A stretch of DNA of 64,000 nucleotides from Hydractinia symbiolongicarpus. Its lineage: Eukaryota > Cnidaria > Hydrozoa > Anthoathecata > Hydractiniidae. Location: positions 1,626,501-1,690,500 of the forward strand of contig NC_079888.1 in assembly GCF_029227915.1 (NCBI RefSeq), given 5' to 3'. Both the position numbers and the translations under genes were made by a program. Below the pieces are notes generated by a model. That model did no database searches. It was not told the origin of the DNA and saw only the letters and a list, made by a program, of their open reading frames with translations. Of the stretch, positions 19,715-31,620 are shown one piece after another. Within the stretch, counting starts at the first letter, position 1. Every line of letters starts with the position of its first letter.

Positions 19715-21549
19715 ATGGCTGATAAAAACAAATGTCCAAAATGTAGGAAAAAGGTAGGTGAAAATCAAAATTCTGTATGTTGCGACAGCTGCGATTTTTG
19801 GTTTCACCTTCGATGTAGCGGTGTCTCTCTGAAGGGATTCAAAAAATTAAGTAGCGATCAAAATAGTATTTTCTCTTGTAACTTTTGTGCAAATAGCAAG
19901 TGTGGTAAGTGCTCTCAACCAGTATTTAATCATCATAATGCGCTGCGCTGTGATGGTCTGGGGTGTAACACTTGGTATCATCTTAAATGTTCTAAAGTCT
20001 CTTTACATTCTTACAATATTCTCAAAAGAAAAATGTGAAGTGATCCTTGGCACAGCTTCAAATGCTATGTTTTCCCATTCTCTCACTTATCACAAGATTT
20101 ATTCACAGACAACCAATAACCACTGACTGAGAAATATAGTGATACTTGTACCATGTGTCGGAAAAAGGTTAAAAGTAACAATGTTAGTAACTCTCCAGCA
20201 TGTAGTATTTGTAAATGTTTTATTCATAGAAAATGCTCAGGAATACCTATCGTTGAGATAAATAGTCTTCCAAAAAACTACTTTAAAGATTGGAGATGCT
20301 TGTGTTGTAGTGAAAACATATTTCCATTTGTAAATGAATCTTCTGAAAATCTTCTAAAAATGAGTTTTAACTCAATGTATAATTGCCCATGCCAACAAAG
20401 AGATATTGAGGTTGTGGACAGAAGGTACCTTTTTGAATTTGATATAAATCAAAATAAGTGTAGTCCAGATCCAGATAATCTAATCAACAAAACTTTCACT
20501 CCTAATGTACACTCTAAATATTATGACACTCATGAATTTCATAAGCTGAAAACTGAAACACACAAAAATAAGTGTTTCTCTGCAATGCATACAAACATAG
20601 AGTCTCTCATGCACAATTTTGATTCTTTACATAGCCTTTTAAGTGACCTTGATCATAATTTTGATGTGATAGCAGTTTCAGAAACTTGGAACTCTAAAGC
20701 TAGAAAATCCACTTTCAGACCAGGTATTCTTGATGGATATCATGAATATGTTGGACAAGTAGGAAATTCATTGAAAGGAGGGTGTGGAATGTACATAAAA
20801 GAAAATATTAAGTTTAAGGAGCGTAATGATTTAAGTGTTTCTTTTATTGATGAAAATAATGAGTACCAATCAAAATGGATTGAAATTATTAATAATAAAA
20901 GTGCAAATATTTTAACTGCTGTTTTTTATAGGCACTCTAAAAAGTCATCAGACGTAAGCTTTACTAACCATATTGAAAACACCTTACAAAAATTAAAAAA
21001 GAACATAAAAACATAATCTTGCTTGGGGATTTCAAATACTGTCTTTTAAATTATGAAACAAATAAGGAAATAAGGAGATTTGTGGAGTGTTTATATGATC
21101 ATTTTTTGCAACCATGTATAACACAACCAACTCGTACTATTTTAGGTGCCAAACCCAGCTTGATTGACAATATCTTCACTAATATAGTAGATAAGGATAT
21201 ATTCAGTGGAAATCTCATTAGTAAAATCACTGACCACATGCCTAACTTTATTTTTGTACAAAACCTTGTCAATATGACTCAAAATGATAAAATTACAAAA
21301 AGAGACTTCTCCAAATTCAATGAGGCAAGTTATCTAGAAGAGATTCAAACTATAACAGTAGAACATGTCATCCACCTGGATGACATAGACACGATATATA
21401 AAGATTTTCAGGAACAACTAGTCTCAGTCATCAACAAACATGCACCTCTGAAGACATATTCTAAAAGGGAAAGTAAGTGGATGAGAAAGCCTTGGCTCAC
21501 AAAGGGGATACAAAGGTCACTTAGGACTAAAAATATAAAAAATACTTGA
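19715..21549 (+). pseudogene. LINE ORF2 N-terminal part: PHD fingers and EEP endonuclease
   Basis: It starts at ATG 19715, two bases after the ORF1 stop. Residues 1-108 hold paired PHD-type Cys/His fingers (CPKCRKKV..CCDSC..FHLRC). A frame break at about 20030-20150 leads to another Cys-rich finger, then the endonuclease: HTNIESL, VIAVSETW, GGCGMYIKE, a break at 21017, LGDFKYC (normally GDFN), and SLIDNIF with SKITDHM. EEP domains nick target DNA for target-primed reverse transcription. At least two breaks make it inactive. Confidence 0.8.
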
Positions 21550-23400
21550 AAGATAAAAGTCAAATTTATTTCTTAAGGTATAAATATTATTGTAAACATC
21601 TCAAACAACTGATCAAAACTTCAAAAGCAAAGTACTATAAAGAATATTTCTCTGTGCATTTAAACAACTCTAAAAAAGTTTGGAAGGGAGTCAATGAAAT
21701 CATTAACAAAAGGAAAAAAATAGGAGTGGGTAACATATTTCTCAGTGAAAATGATTCTATTGTTACTGATCAGAAAAAAGTTGCCAATATGTTTAATGAA
21801 TTTTATGGAAGTGTCGCCAAAAAACTTGTTGAAAAACTTCCTAAACCAAACACACAATTTTAAGACTATCTAAAAAATCCTAACAAACAGTATTTTTTGA
21901 CAGAAGTAGATCCAGGTGAAGTTTATTTACTACTCTGCAAGTTAGACTCCAAAAAGGCAGCTGATATTTATGGTATCTCACCAAAATTTTTAAAAATCGC
22001 AGCGCCTGCAATCAGCAGTCCTATTGCTCAAATTATAAATGTCTTTTGAGCTGGGGAAATATCCATCGTTATTGAAAACAGCAAAGTAATCCCCGTACAC
22101 AAAGGAAATTCAAAACTGGATGTCTCTAATTATAGGCCAATCTCCTTACTCCCTGTAGTAAGTAAGATCTTTGAAAAGGTTATGTTTGATCGTCTATACA
22201 ACTTTGTAACCAAAATGAATCTTTTACACAGTAAGCAATATGGATTCCAAAAAAAAAAGTCAACAGAGCAAGCCATTTTAGATCTTGAGGCAAATATTGT
22301 GGAAAGACTGGAAAAGGGAGAGATACCATGTGCTATCTTTTTAGACTTTGCTAAAGCTTTCGATACTGTTAACCATCGTATACTTATTCAAAAACTAAAT
22401 TTTTATGGTGTTAGAGGCCTAGCACTAGATTGGTTTCCCTCATACCTTACAAATCGCACTCAATGTGTATCAGTGAAAAACAGCAATTTACACTTCATAA
22501 ATATAGAGAATGGAGTCCCTCAAGGCAGTGTACTAGGTCCACTTCTTTTCTTACTCTACATAAATGACATTGTCACAGCTTCTCCAGTTCTTCAATTTTA
22601 TTTATTTGCAGATGACACCAGTATATTCTTCTCGCATAAAAACAGACAAACACTTGAAAAAGTCTTAAATCTTGAACTAAATTATCTGATTGGCTGACTG
22701 CAAACAAACTAAGTCTCAATGTTAAGAAATCAAGTGTACTCATTTTTCCTCCTAAAAATGCCAATGCACTTCTTGATTCTAAAATCTATATTAATGGTCT
22801 ACAAATTGAGGAGAAGGAACACAGTAAATATCTTGGCATAATTATTGATAATAAGTTAACTTTTTCCCAACAAATTGCTAACATCAAACTAAAACTAATG
22901 AAAGGTAATTGTTTACTTGCAAAGTTGAGACACTTTGTCCCTGAAGGTCTACTGAGAAATCTATACAATGCGCAAATTCAACCTTTCATTGATTATGGTT
23001 CTCTAATTTGGAGCACAACGTCACAAGGATATCTGAATGATCTATCAAAATCTATCAATAAAAGCGTTCAGATCATTAATTTCTGTAAACAAGACGAACC
23101 GGTAAGTCCTTTATTTGTAAAAACCAAAATACTTCCCCTTGATCTCAACATTGAAATGGCCGTAGGTAAATTCTTTTGGAAACTGAAAAATGAACAATTA
23201 CCAAAAACTATGGAAGACATATTTAAAAATCACAATGTATTGCGCCTAGCCCCTATCACCCGACACGTTTGATTCCTCCATTCAAGAGAACTGAAGTAGG
23301 ACAAAAATTCATCACGTATAGTGGAGTGAGAGTGTGGAATAAAATTCCTGAAAATATAATTAAGTCATCCTCCCTTAATATTTTTAAAAAATCTTACTGA
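21546..23400 (+). pseudogene. LINE ORF2 reverse transcriptase
   Basis: Several frames join here: a connector (21546-21863), the fingers (KKAADIYGISPKFLK, then SNYRPISLLPVVSKI) and the main palm frame 22182-22697. The palm has FLDFAKAFDTVNH, GVPQGSVLGPLLFLLYIND and FADDTSIF. The thumb follows (KYLGIIIDNKLTF; LYNAQIQPFIDYGS). Catalytic Asp residues are kept. Stops near 21865, 22048, 22697 and 23272 show it is dead. It belongs to the CR1/L2 group by motif style. Confidence 0.85.
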
Positions 23401-23664
23401 AATCATCTTATTTCGACACTGCAATAAGTGGAACTATTTTCTGTCAAGTAAACACTATATCAACCTCCAATAATGTTCTTTATATCTCCTTTTCTTTTAA
23501 ATTATATTGAAACGACAATGCATATGTGTATTAACGTAGCGATTGGTTGACTGCACATAGACTTGTCAACTGCACATAGACTTGGTACAATTCTTTTAGA
23601 GTTTCTTGGGAGGTCTGTGTGCAGCTAACCAATTGCTATCTTATCTTATCTTATCCATACATAA

Positions 23665-24443
23665 TGGTTGTTTTTGTGTATATTCTTTGTTACGTTCGCT
23701 GTTGATCCGCTTTTACTTTCTTTCTTATACACTTATCATTACGTTTATAAAACCTGTACTTCCAGGGTCATGGGAGAGGAAAATGTAAATCCGAGCGGTT
23801 TTATATTACCCCAGCTAGCTCATTCGAACCAGTTTGCCGTCAATACCCAGAGGGTAAAGAGTTCAGCTCACTCTTCACTGGTAACTTAAAAGAAGCTTAG
23901 CAAGGGAGTTTGCTTTCAGCTTGTCTTTGGGTGTAACGACCCCACTTTTTACCCCAGTTCAGTAAGGTGCCCAAGTTTACTAACTTGGTCTTCAGGCTTG
24001 ACAACCCTGCTGTCCTTAGTCAAAATATGTACAGGCTAGTCCTGTCATGACAACCTCCTGTGTAAGGCTGAGTGTTGGGGCCCTGTAACACATGTGGAAA
24101 GCTACAGCCAGAGTCACAAGTTCTGGCGCACAGGAGGGTTTTATATAATTCTTTTTATATTATATATTTTTGACATATACATTTTTTCCATTTGTGTTTG
24201 TTCTGTAACCAGTCCGTTATGTTGTTAGCTCTGTCTTGTGTCGTATTGTTTGTGATTGAAGGATTGTTTTTTCTCTTTAAGATTTTCTCAGTGAATAGTT
24301 ATAGGTCCAAGTTGGACAGTACTCATGCTTGTAATAAGCAAGAAAGTGTATTCAGCACCTTCTTCTGGGAGCCTAATCCCAATTTTATTAACATGTAGAC
24401 AAGATACTTCAGTGCAGCTTGCTGTATTGTAAACCTTTTTCAT
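23665..24443 (+). mobile_element. 5'-truncated 3' end of the USP retroelement
   Basis: This is colinear with the reverse complement of 8655-7898: it starts just past the USP coding end, includes the hairpin blocks and the branched RNA, and ends ..GTAAACCTTTTTCAT. One 11 bp deletion relative to the 7.9 kb copy. 5' truncation is the usual product of target-primed reverse transcription. Confidence 0.9.
24054..24137 (+). ncRNA. Branched structured RNA (copy B)
   Basis: Same sequence and fold as 8216-8299: 9 bp closing stem 24054-24062 with 24129-24137, arms GGCTG/CAGCC with GTGTT/AACAC, and CCAGA/TCTGG. Upstream hairpins GGGT/ACCC (23929-23942), CCAAGTT/AACTTGG (23971-23988) and CAGG/CCTG (23993-24009) belong to the same 3' region. 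Confidence 0.7.
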
Positions 24444-24650
24444 ATATTTTTTACGCCGTATGTCGCAGTGTTTCAAGCGTTTTGCTACACGATTTTGTGT
24501 AAACAGTTATGCCGTCCCTGGCGTTCAAGTTGACACGTTGCGATAGATTAGGCACCGTACGCTTTGTGCATCAAGCGGCCGACGACGCCTTCCAGCCCAA
24601 TTAAAAACCCAGCGTACATTGAAATGACGTCCTACGTAAATTATGCCTAC

Positions 24651-25083
24651 AACCAGTATAGAAAGTGTTGCGGAGAGGTTGCCAAGGCAAAGGCATTAAG
24701 CACGGCAAGGAAAGGAAAGGGCAAAGGCAGGCAAGGAAACAGGAAAAGGAATCAGGAAGGCAGGGGTAGGCAAGGCATGGGAGGCACAGGCATGAGAGGC
24801 ACAGGCAAGGACTTAGTAGGCAGGCACCAGAAAAGGCATAGAAAAGGCAGGTAAAGAAAGGCATGGTCAGTGCTGGCAAGACAGGCAAGGGAACAGGAAG
24901 AGGAATCAGCAAGGCAGGGGTAGGCAAGGCATGGGAGGCACAGGCAAGGGCATAGTGGGCAGGCAGCAGAAAAGGTATAGGAAGGGTAGGCAAAGGCACG
25001 GTAAGTGCTGGCAAGGCAACGGCAAGGCAGGGGCAGGCACCATAATAGAAACTCTCCCCCTACAAATCAAAGATTACGTATAC
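24651..25083. repeat. Dispersed repeat with GGCAAGG minisatellite core (copy 2, inverted)
   Basis: Inverted relative of 18129-18540, with matching flanks at both ends (AACCAGTATAGAAAGTGTTG on the left, TTTGTAGGGGGAGAG in reverse on the right). The core differs in unit number and order, as expected of a minisatellite that expands after transposition. Confidence 0.8.
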
Positions 25084-25122
25084 TCAATATTTCTAAGGTA
25101 TATATAGTCCTGGAAATTCAAA

Positions 25123-26998
25123 TTAAATACAAATTAATCTACAAGTAAAAGTTCGATGGGCAACATTTAATTGGCCATTGACTACCAAAACTTTGAATTG
25201 CATAATTATTCCAATCAAATAATTATTCCAATCAAATGTAGGCCCACCATCAGGAAGAACCTGTTGTACATTCGGCTTATTGATATCAGCAACATGGTGC
25301 CTAGCAATATCTCTCATTATTGCTCTACCTATGTTCATTTGTGCAATGGCAGAATTTTGGGAACATTGGGAACTTGCATCTGTATATTGTGATGATTGAT
25401 CCGAACACTGAGTATTGGTTTCAATATTGATTGCACGGGTGTGACTTTGTGTTCTTTCGCTTTTTTTATCGAATGATTGTTTAGCCTCTTTTTATGAATC
25501 AATTAATATTGATGGGCATTCTTCAGTTTGAACAAGGGAAGCTAAAGCAGCAGCAAATGACTCATGTTGTCCCTTCAAATCTTCGGTATTGTGCCACGTT
25601 CCAACAGAAAATATGATGAGCATAGCTTTTGCATAGTCCTCAGTAACAGGCCAGACAGGTTTTGTAGATGTTCCTGTAAAAACTGGGACGTGATCTACTT
25701 TGCAGGTACAATTACACTTTTTGCTCCAGTTCCATAATGATATTTCTTGCTCAGTTTCTCTCCGCTTATCACTTAAGTATTTGTCTAATGCGCTACTTTT
25801 TGTAACAGTTCCATCTTCACCATACGTATCCAAGGCTCGGAAACCACTGATACCAATGTATCGAAAATTTCTGGTACATCTAGTCAGACGACCACCACTA
25901 TTAATGATATCCGCCGCAGCACCTGGAACATCTACTAAACCCGCAATTTTTTGAAGTAGTCGTTGCGCCAAATTTTTAACAGTGCTTCCATCATCAATGT
26001 TTTCAATGAGATGGCGATAAACATGTACTAAATCTTCCGTTGAAGCAGCACCTTTGCTGGCGTCCAGCATCTTCGTTTACATTGTTTATCAACACATTGT
26101 TTATCATTCAATGGTTTCCAATGAAATTCGGCACAACTGTTGGTATCAAAGTATGCTGGTAAATCGCCAAATTCATTTTGTCTAAAAAACAGCATGGCAT
26201 CCAATTTTTTTTTTGTTCTCTCCAGTATGGATCGGTATTTACCAGGTTTTTTCCAATACTAATAATTTTACGTGGAACTGAATCATCATCATTTTGTAAA
26301 TTATCTCGAAGTTCAGCGATTGTGAGATGAGCATCATTTAATTGTTGGGAAACAAGAAAGCTACCCTGCTGCAATGCTTGCATTCGCAAACGCATATTTA
26401 ATAAGAAAAATTTCAAGTACGGATGGCGTGCTACACGATTATCAGAACAATAATATATATGTTTGATGTATTCCTCAGAGTTAATTTTATTTAACCTTGG
26501 AACAGTTAAGTCACAATTTCCATTAATAAAAACAGTTGGGTATGCCATAGTAAAAAACCCAGGAGTTTTTAATTCCCGAATAGGCCGTTCTCGTGTATAT
26601 TCTAAATTTGCATTTGCAACTGTGCTATGTTGAAGTTCTTGATTAACTGCATGTTCAGAACCCAAGAGCTTCTCCAGTACTATTCGTAACTCTTTGTCAG
26701 CATCTTTAGGTTCAACCGGGCAAACTAAACCAGAACGGGTTATACTCTCGTCATCGTCAGGTAAGTTTTGTTGAAATTGATTTTCAGCAGGACCCTTATC
26801 TCCTTCTGGTATGATATTTAGCAATTCCACAACTGGCAAATCAGGTAATTCAGAACGCATCTCTGGTAAATTTTGAATGCGGTCATATTTTATTGAGACA
26901 TCCTTATAGTATTCATTTGGCAGGAACTGGAAGTAGCGTCCTTTTAAAGGTTTGTCAATGTGATCAGAGCCATTGTATTGATGTTTATTTTTAGTACA
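25123..26998 (-). pseudogene. Second Helitron-like Rep copy
   Basis: From 26998 downwards the minus strand matches the copy at 6.6-7.45 kb (FFTMAYPTVF, CDLTVPRLN, NLVNTDPYW). It has the same ten-A run (26203-26212) with the same frame change. Right after WKPL the copy jumps to GAASTEDLVH, losing the HUH region and the Cys-rich middle. It then continues to CNCTCKVDHV and, after a single TAA (Leu in copy 1), to VQQVLPDGGPTFDW near 25250. It extends further 3' than copy 1. No helicase. The 5' end stops sharply at an RT fragment. Confidence 0.85.
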
Positions 26999-27703
26999 GC
27001 CTTGGACAGCCTTGAAAGATGCACGCTTGGAAAAAGCTGACCTTGCCACTATTTGGTTAGATATAACAAGTGCGTATCCATCAATTCCGCACAAAATAAT
27101 CTTTTTTGCTATGGAAAGATATGGCATATCCCCAAGTTGGATTGCCATTGTGAAGAAATACTACTCTGGTCTGTACAGCAAATCATTTTCTAAATCTGCT
27201 CCAAGCAAATGGCACCAACACCTTAAAGGCATTTTTGCAGGTTGTACATTGTCCATCATTGTGTTCCTGTCTGGTATAAATGTTGTCTTAGAATATACAC
27301 TGGCAACATCACTCTCTTGCTACATTACATCTGGCAAAGTTTCCTTACCTATGATAAGAGCCTTCATAGACGACATTAACCTTATGTCTTCTTCAGTTCC
27401 TGGCTCAAAGATACTACTTGACAGGTGCGTCACAGCTCTTAGCTGGGCAAGAATGGACTTCCGTGCAAAAAAATCCCGCAGCTTCGTCATCATTAAGGGT
27501 AGATCAATTAACAGCGCACCCTTCAGCGTTATTAGACCTGACAACGAAACTGACTTTTCTCCCTTTATCCCGTCAATTCATAATCAACCTGTACGTTTTT
27601 AGGAAGGATTATCGACGGTTCCATTTGTGACAGAAAGTCAATCGACGAGCTGGAAGAAAAACTTATTCATGGACTGTCTGTTATTGACAATTCATTGGTC
27701 TGG
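26999..27703 (+). pseudogene. RT fragment of the RT-RLE-USP family
   Basis: Closely matches residues 405-635 of the RT at 10779-12911: ATIWLDITSAYPSIPH, FAGCTLSI, AFIDDINLM (IDD instead of MDD) and FLGRIID, with a frameshift near 27600. Both ends are abrupt: a Helitron on the left, a LINE 5' end on the right. It shows that a second RT-bearing copy of the family once existed here. Confidence 0.85.
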
Positions 27704-29220
27704 TGGTCATGATGGCGGCCAGAGCAGACGCAAGTCGGCTCTTGACAAAGATTCTTGTTCTTTTAATTATTGGTATACTTGTAAAGAAGCCACTGTTCAC
27801 AAATAGTGAAGTTTCAACAAATCTAACACGAGTGGATGCTGCAATTTCTTTTGGTTGTTTATTGGCAGTATCAAAAGTGAAGGAATTTAGCTTACGTAAA
27901 ACGCAGTTTGTTTTTACCGCTACTTTTATTGATAGCAGGAAATATTGAAGCGTGCCCGGGACCACAAGCCGATTGAAATGTTGGTAGATTAACAGATTTT
28001 ACTTTCAGAAAAGGAGTAAAGTTATTTCACCAAAACTGTAGAGCTTTGACAAATTGTTTACCAAATCTTACGGCTTTATTTTCGGGAGGGAAAAACTCAG
28101 TTTTATCTCTCTCAGAGACACATATTGCACACGAAAGCGATAGCTTGTATTCCGGGGTTGCAGTTTGTAGAAAAGAGACGAAAAACTGGCCTAGGAGGAG
28201 GTGTTGCTATATACGTATCGAAGAATATAAACTGGAAACGACGAGAAGACCTTGAATGTGAGTTTTTAGAAAACATTTGGATCGAAATATGCCCGGAAAA
28301 AGCGAAACATCTAATTTGCTGTATGTATCTACCCCCGGACAATTCACTTCACTTACACAAGAAGTGGAAAGAATATTTTCTATATACGCTTGAGACCGTT
28401 AACGACCTATCGCTAGAAGTTATTATTATGGGTGACTTTAATGTTAACTATAAAAATAAAAATGATCATTCAGAATTTAAAGAGCTAATGGCTGTCCAGG
28501 GATTTAAACAGTTGGTAACAGCGGCTACGAGAACAACAAGAGGATCAAGCACCCCTTATAGATTTGATTTATACAAACAATCACTCGCTAATTCGTTCCA
28601 CAAAAGTTATACCCGTGAGTATTGGCGATCACGATTGCGTCGCTTGCGTTCGAAGACACACTGGTCAAAAACTTCCACCAAAAGTAATTACTTGTCTTAA
28701 TTATACCAACTACAACCACGATGATTTTTTAAAAAATAAACAAAATTGGAAGCATCTGTACACATTGACTGATGTAATTAGTGCGTGGAGTTATTTTAAA
28801 AATATTTTGTTATCCGTAATCGATAAACACGCGCCGCTCATACAAAAGAGAGTGAAGGGAGGCAAGTGCCCGTGGTTAGGGTATGGAGGTTAGGAGACTT
28901 ATGTCTCGGAGAGATACTGTCTTGAGGAAGGCACGAAAATCAGGCAACAGTGCTGATTGTCGTTTTTATAAGAACCTAAAGAACCGATGCAATAACATAA
29001 TAAAAAATGCAAAGAACAGTTTTCACAAAAACCTCCTTATCGAGAACAAGAGTAACCCAAGTCAAGTAAATGAAAATACGAATTCTGTTTTTGCGTTCAC
29101 TTACGTTTCAAATGTATTTCTTGAAAGTCAGCTGAAGAAGTTGCAGCGCAAGAAAGCTACAGGTTATGACCAAATACCATCAGGACTTTTGAAAGACGGA
29201 GCCACAGCGTTATCCATTGA
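27703..29220 (+). pseudogene. LINE 5' half: leader peptide, EEP endonuclease and RT start
   Basis: It begins at the YY1-like site (27708) and codes for a hydrophobic N-terminus ending in LLLIAGNIEACPGPQ, the CPGP-type motif found ahead of many LINE endonucleases (2A-like, with CPGP for NPGP). The EEP follows in pieces: FHQNCRAL, LSLSETH, GGGVAIYVSK, IMGDFNVNY, VSIGDHD. The linker and RT fingers (LKKLQRKKATGYDQIPSGLL) end near 29210, where a BEL element starts. Several frameshifts; EEP catalytic motifs are kept. Confidence 0.8.
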
Positions 29221-29231
29221 GTGTAATGCTT

Positions 29232-31620
29232 TTACAATTTGACTTTTTTCGTCGGATAGCAGCAATTTTGGATAGCCATTTTTCCAAGAAAATAGCACAA
29301 ACGCTTGAATAAATGCAGTTGATGAATAATCCTCCATTGTCTTGATTGCTGTACAAGAAGTTGTGTTGCAGCAAAACACGACCAACCAAATTTTGATAGT
29401 TGCTCTTTTGTGATGATGTGACTATGCTCTAAACGGTCCACATAGATCAACTTGAGAAATATAAAAGCATGTGGCAATAGTAACATTATACCTTGATATA
29501 AGTCCCATTGCTGCTGCAATATTTTTCCTTTAAAGATGACGACAGGATTCTCTAATCCATTTAACAATACTTCTTCCTTCGATTATAAATGCTTTCTTTA
29601 AGCACAAATCTCCATACAGATTCTACACCAAAGTGCTTTACTATGCTGTTGTACCAGTGAACTTCATTAATTATGCAATATGCTAACGGTGAGTATCTAT
29701 CAACCACATGTACACAAAATGTGCTGGCTGACAGATCTTTCATTGCTTCTGTCATCTTTCCCACGATAGTTATTTCTTCAGTTGGCAAGATACGGCCAGT
29801 ATAATACAGGATGCCATTCTTTTCATTGGTGAATTTCTCGTACTGTTTTTGTGGTTGAAAATGCTGAATTTCGAGAGCAGCTTTTCTGAAGAATATTTCT
29901 CAGCTTTTTGAATGTCGTCATCTAACAGTAGCAGAGTGGATTTTGTGGTAATCGGTTGTTTCTTGATTGATTGCAATGATGATTGTCTATAACTGATAAT
30001 ACTTTTACGCATATTATATACAAATTTGATAACAATGGCTAGTATACGAATCACGGTTTTATAACGGTATTTGTTGGGATCGATAATATAATTAGAAAAT
30101 GCTCTTCTTTTAAAAACTTCATCGGGGATTTTCCTCTGCACATAAGATAATCCGTCAAAATCAAAAGGACTTTCTTTTCTTATTTCCTCTTGTTGAGAAT
30201 TGGTAAGAGTAATATCTTTGATACTTTTGCACGGAAATTGACTAATTTCATACCTCATCCAGTCATATCCGTTGCACCATCTTGAATTTTTGTCAACATC
30301 TTTCAGGCTAACACCTCTTCTTGTGCCAAGATCAGCAATCATGTTTTCTGATTGGATATTTCTCCAATCTTCTATGGTGGTAAATCTTTGAATGTCAATG
30401 ACACGGTTTCTCACCCATTGTTTCAGGGATCGATTATTATTACAAATCCAAAACAGGACAATTTGCGAATTGGTAAATTTCACGCTGCTTTTATAATATT
30501 GCTAAAATGCTTTTCTTACCACCTCTGATGAATGAGTATTAACTAATGAGGCGTATAACTCTGCTCTTGATAAGGGCAGACCTTCAGGAACTAATCTTGA
30601 CTTTGACAAAACTATTTGGCAAGAGTAACCTCCACATTTCCGCTTAAATCTCACATAAATTGCAATGCAAATTAAACACTTACTTGCATCGCCAAATGCA
30701 AACGTTTCCACGTCTAGACTTAGGTCATCTTCTGGTATGATTGCTCGATCGAATTTCAGGTTCTTCATCTCTGATATCATCTCAAAGTGTGATATCCATA
30801 ACTGGCGTAAATAATCTGGTATTGCATCATCCCAGTTAAGCCTTTTGACAACCAATTCATGTAAATCAAGCTTCATTCCAGCAATGATAGGTGTTAACAT
30901 CCCTGTGAGATCAAATACCTCTGCGACTTTTGATGCACAATGTCGTTTGGTTAATGTTGATGGTATTGATTTGATTTGAACTGTTTTTCTTCCTCTATGT
31001 TTTCTCGCAAAGTTAATAGCTTTTATGTCGAGCGATATTAAATCGTCTTTTGAATGCCATAGTAAGCCAGCGACACAAATTGTGATGCCATCATCTGATA
31101 ACGAATTGTGAGGATCTAAACCAGAAAACGTTACTCCTTTTAACTTAAAGCCTCCTCGATTTAAGACCAGTTCTAATTGATCTGCTCTTTCCAATCACTT
31201 TTCTTTTGTATGTTCACCAGACGAACAATCATCTACATAGATATCTCTAAACACGATCTCCTTGATTTCTGGAAATTCTTCTTTGGACAACATGGCTGTT
31301 TTCTTTAAGCCAGTTTCAGCTTGATTACCACTAGACCGGACGCCATAGATCAAAGTTTTGATGATTTTTTGTTGCAGTGGTTTTGAGTCATCCAAATTCT
31401 CCTTCCAAAGATATCTTTGAAAGCACCAGTCATCTTGATGGAGTTTCACAGAATTATACATTTTCTGAATGTCATTATGAAATCCGTATTTGTGAATTCG
31501 CCATCGGATGAATATTTCTACGAGTTTGTTCATGTTATTTCTCCCTTTTGCCAAGATATCATTGAGGCTAAATCCTGTATCTGTAGGCTGAGACGCATCG
31601 AATACCATGCGGCAAGGAGT
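29232..31620 (-). pseudogene. BEL/Pao retrotransposon pol: RT, RNase H, integrase
   Basis: Reading down the minus strand: RT (VFDASQ..TGFSLNDILAKG, FHNDIQKMYNSVKL, WCFQRYLW, the catalytic DIYVDDC), a Pao-type connector (LTGMLTPIIAGMKL), RNase H (FAFGDASK) and an integrase region with frames at 29770-30483, 29561-29788 and 29232-29567. Frame breaks occur near 31195, 30490, 29770 and 29565. No protease was found. Motif order and YVDD with NQAETGL are characteristic of BEL/Pao. Confidence 0.85.

Larger units (their letters stand above)
18700..23656 (+). mobile_element. Near-full-length CR1/L2-like LINE
   Basis: The order is 5' leader, ORF1, ORF2 with PHD fingers, EEP endonuclease and RT, then a 3' tail of TTATC repeats at about 23637-23656. 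A tail of short tandem repeats is typical of CR1/L2-group LINEs. The 5' boundary is approximate. It is followed at once by a truncated 3' end of the USP retroelement. Confidence 0.8.

Noticed and set aside
24192-24398. Open frame with a hydrophobic segment (MLLALSCVVLFVIEG) in the 3' end of the USP element, also at 8355-7909 and 13579-13253 (minus strand)
   Set aside because: All three lie in near-identical copies of the same repeat, so conservation says nothing about selection, and the frame runs out into different flanks.
26999-27148. N-terminal extension of the Helitron protein on the minus strand
   Set aside because: This part is the antisense of the RT fragment read on the plus strand, so the apparent fusion protein is an artefact.
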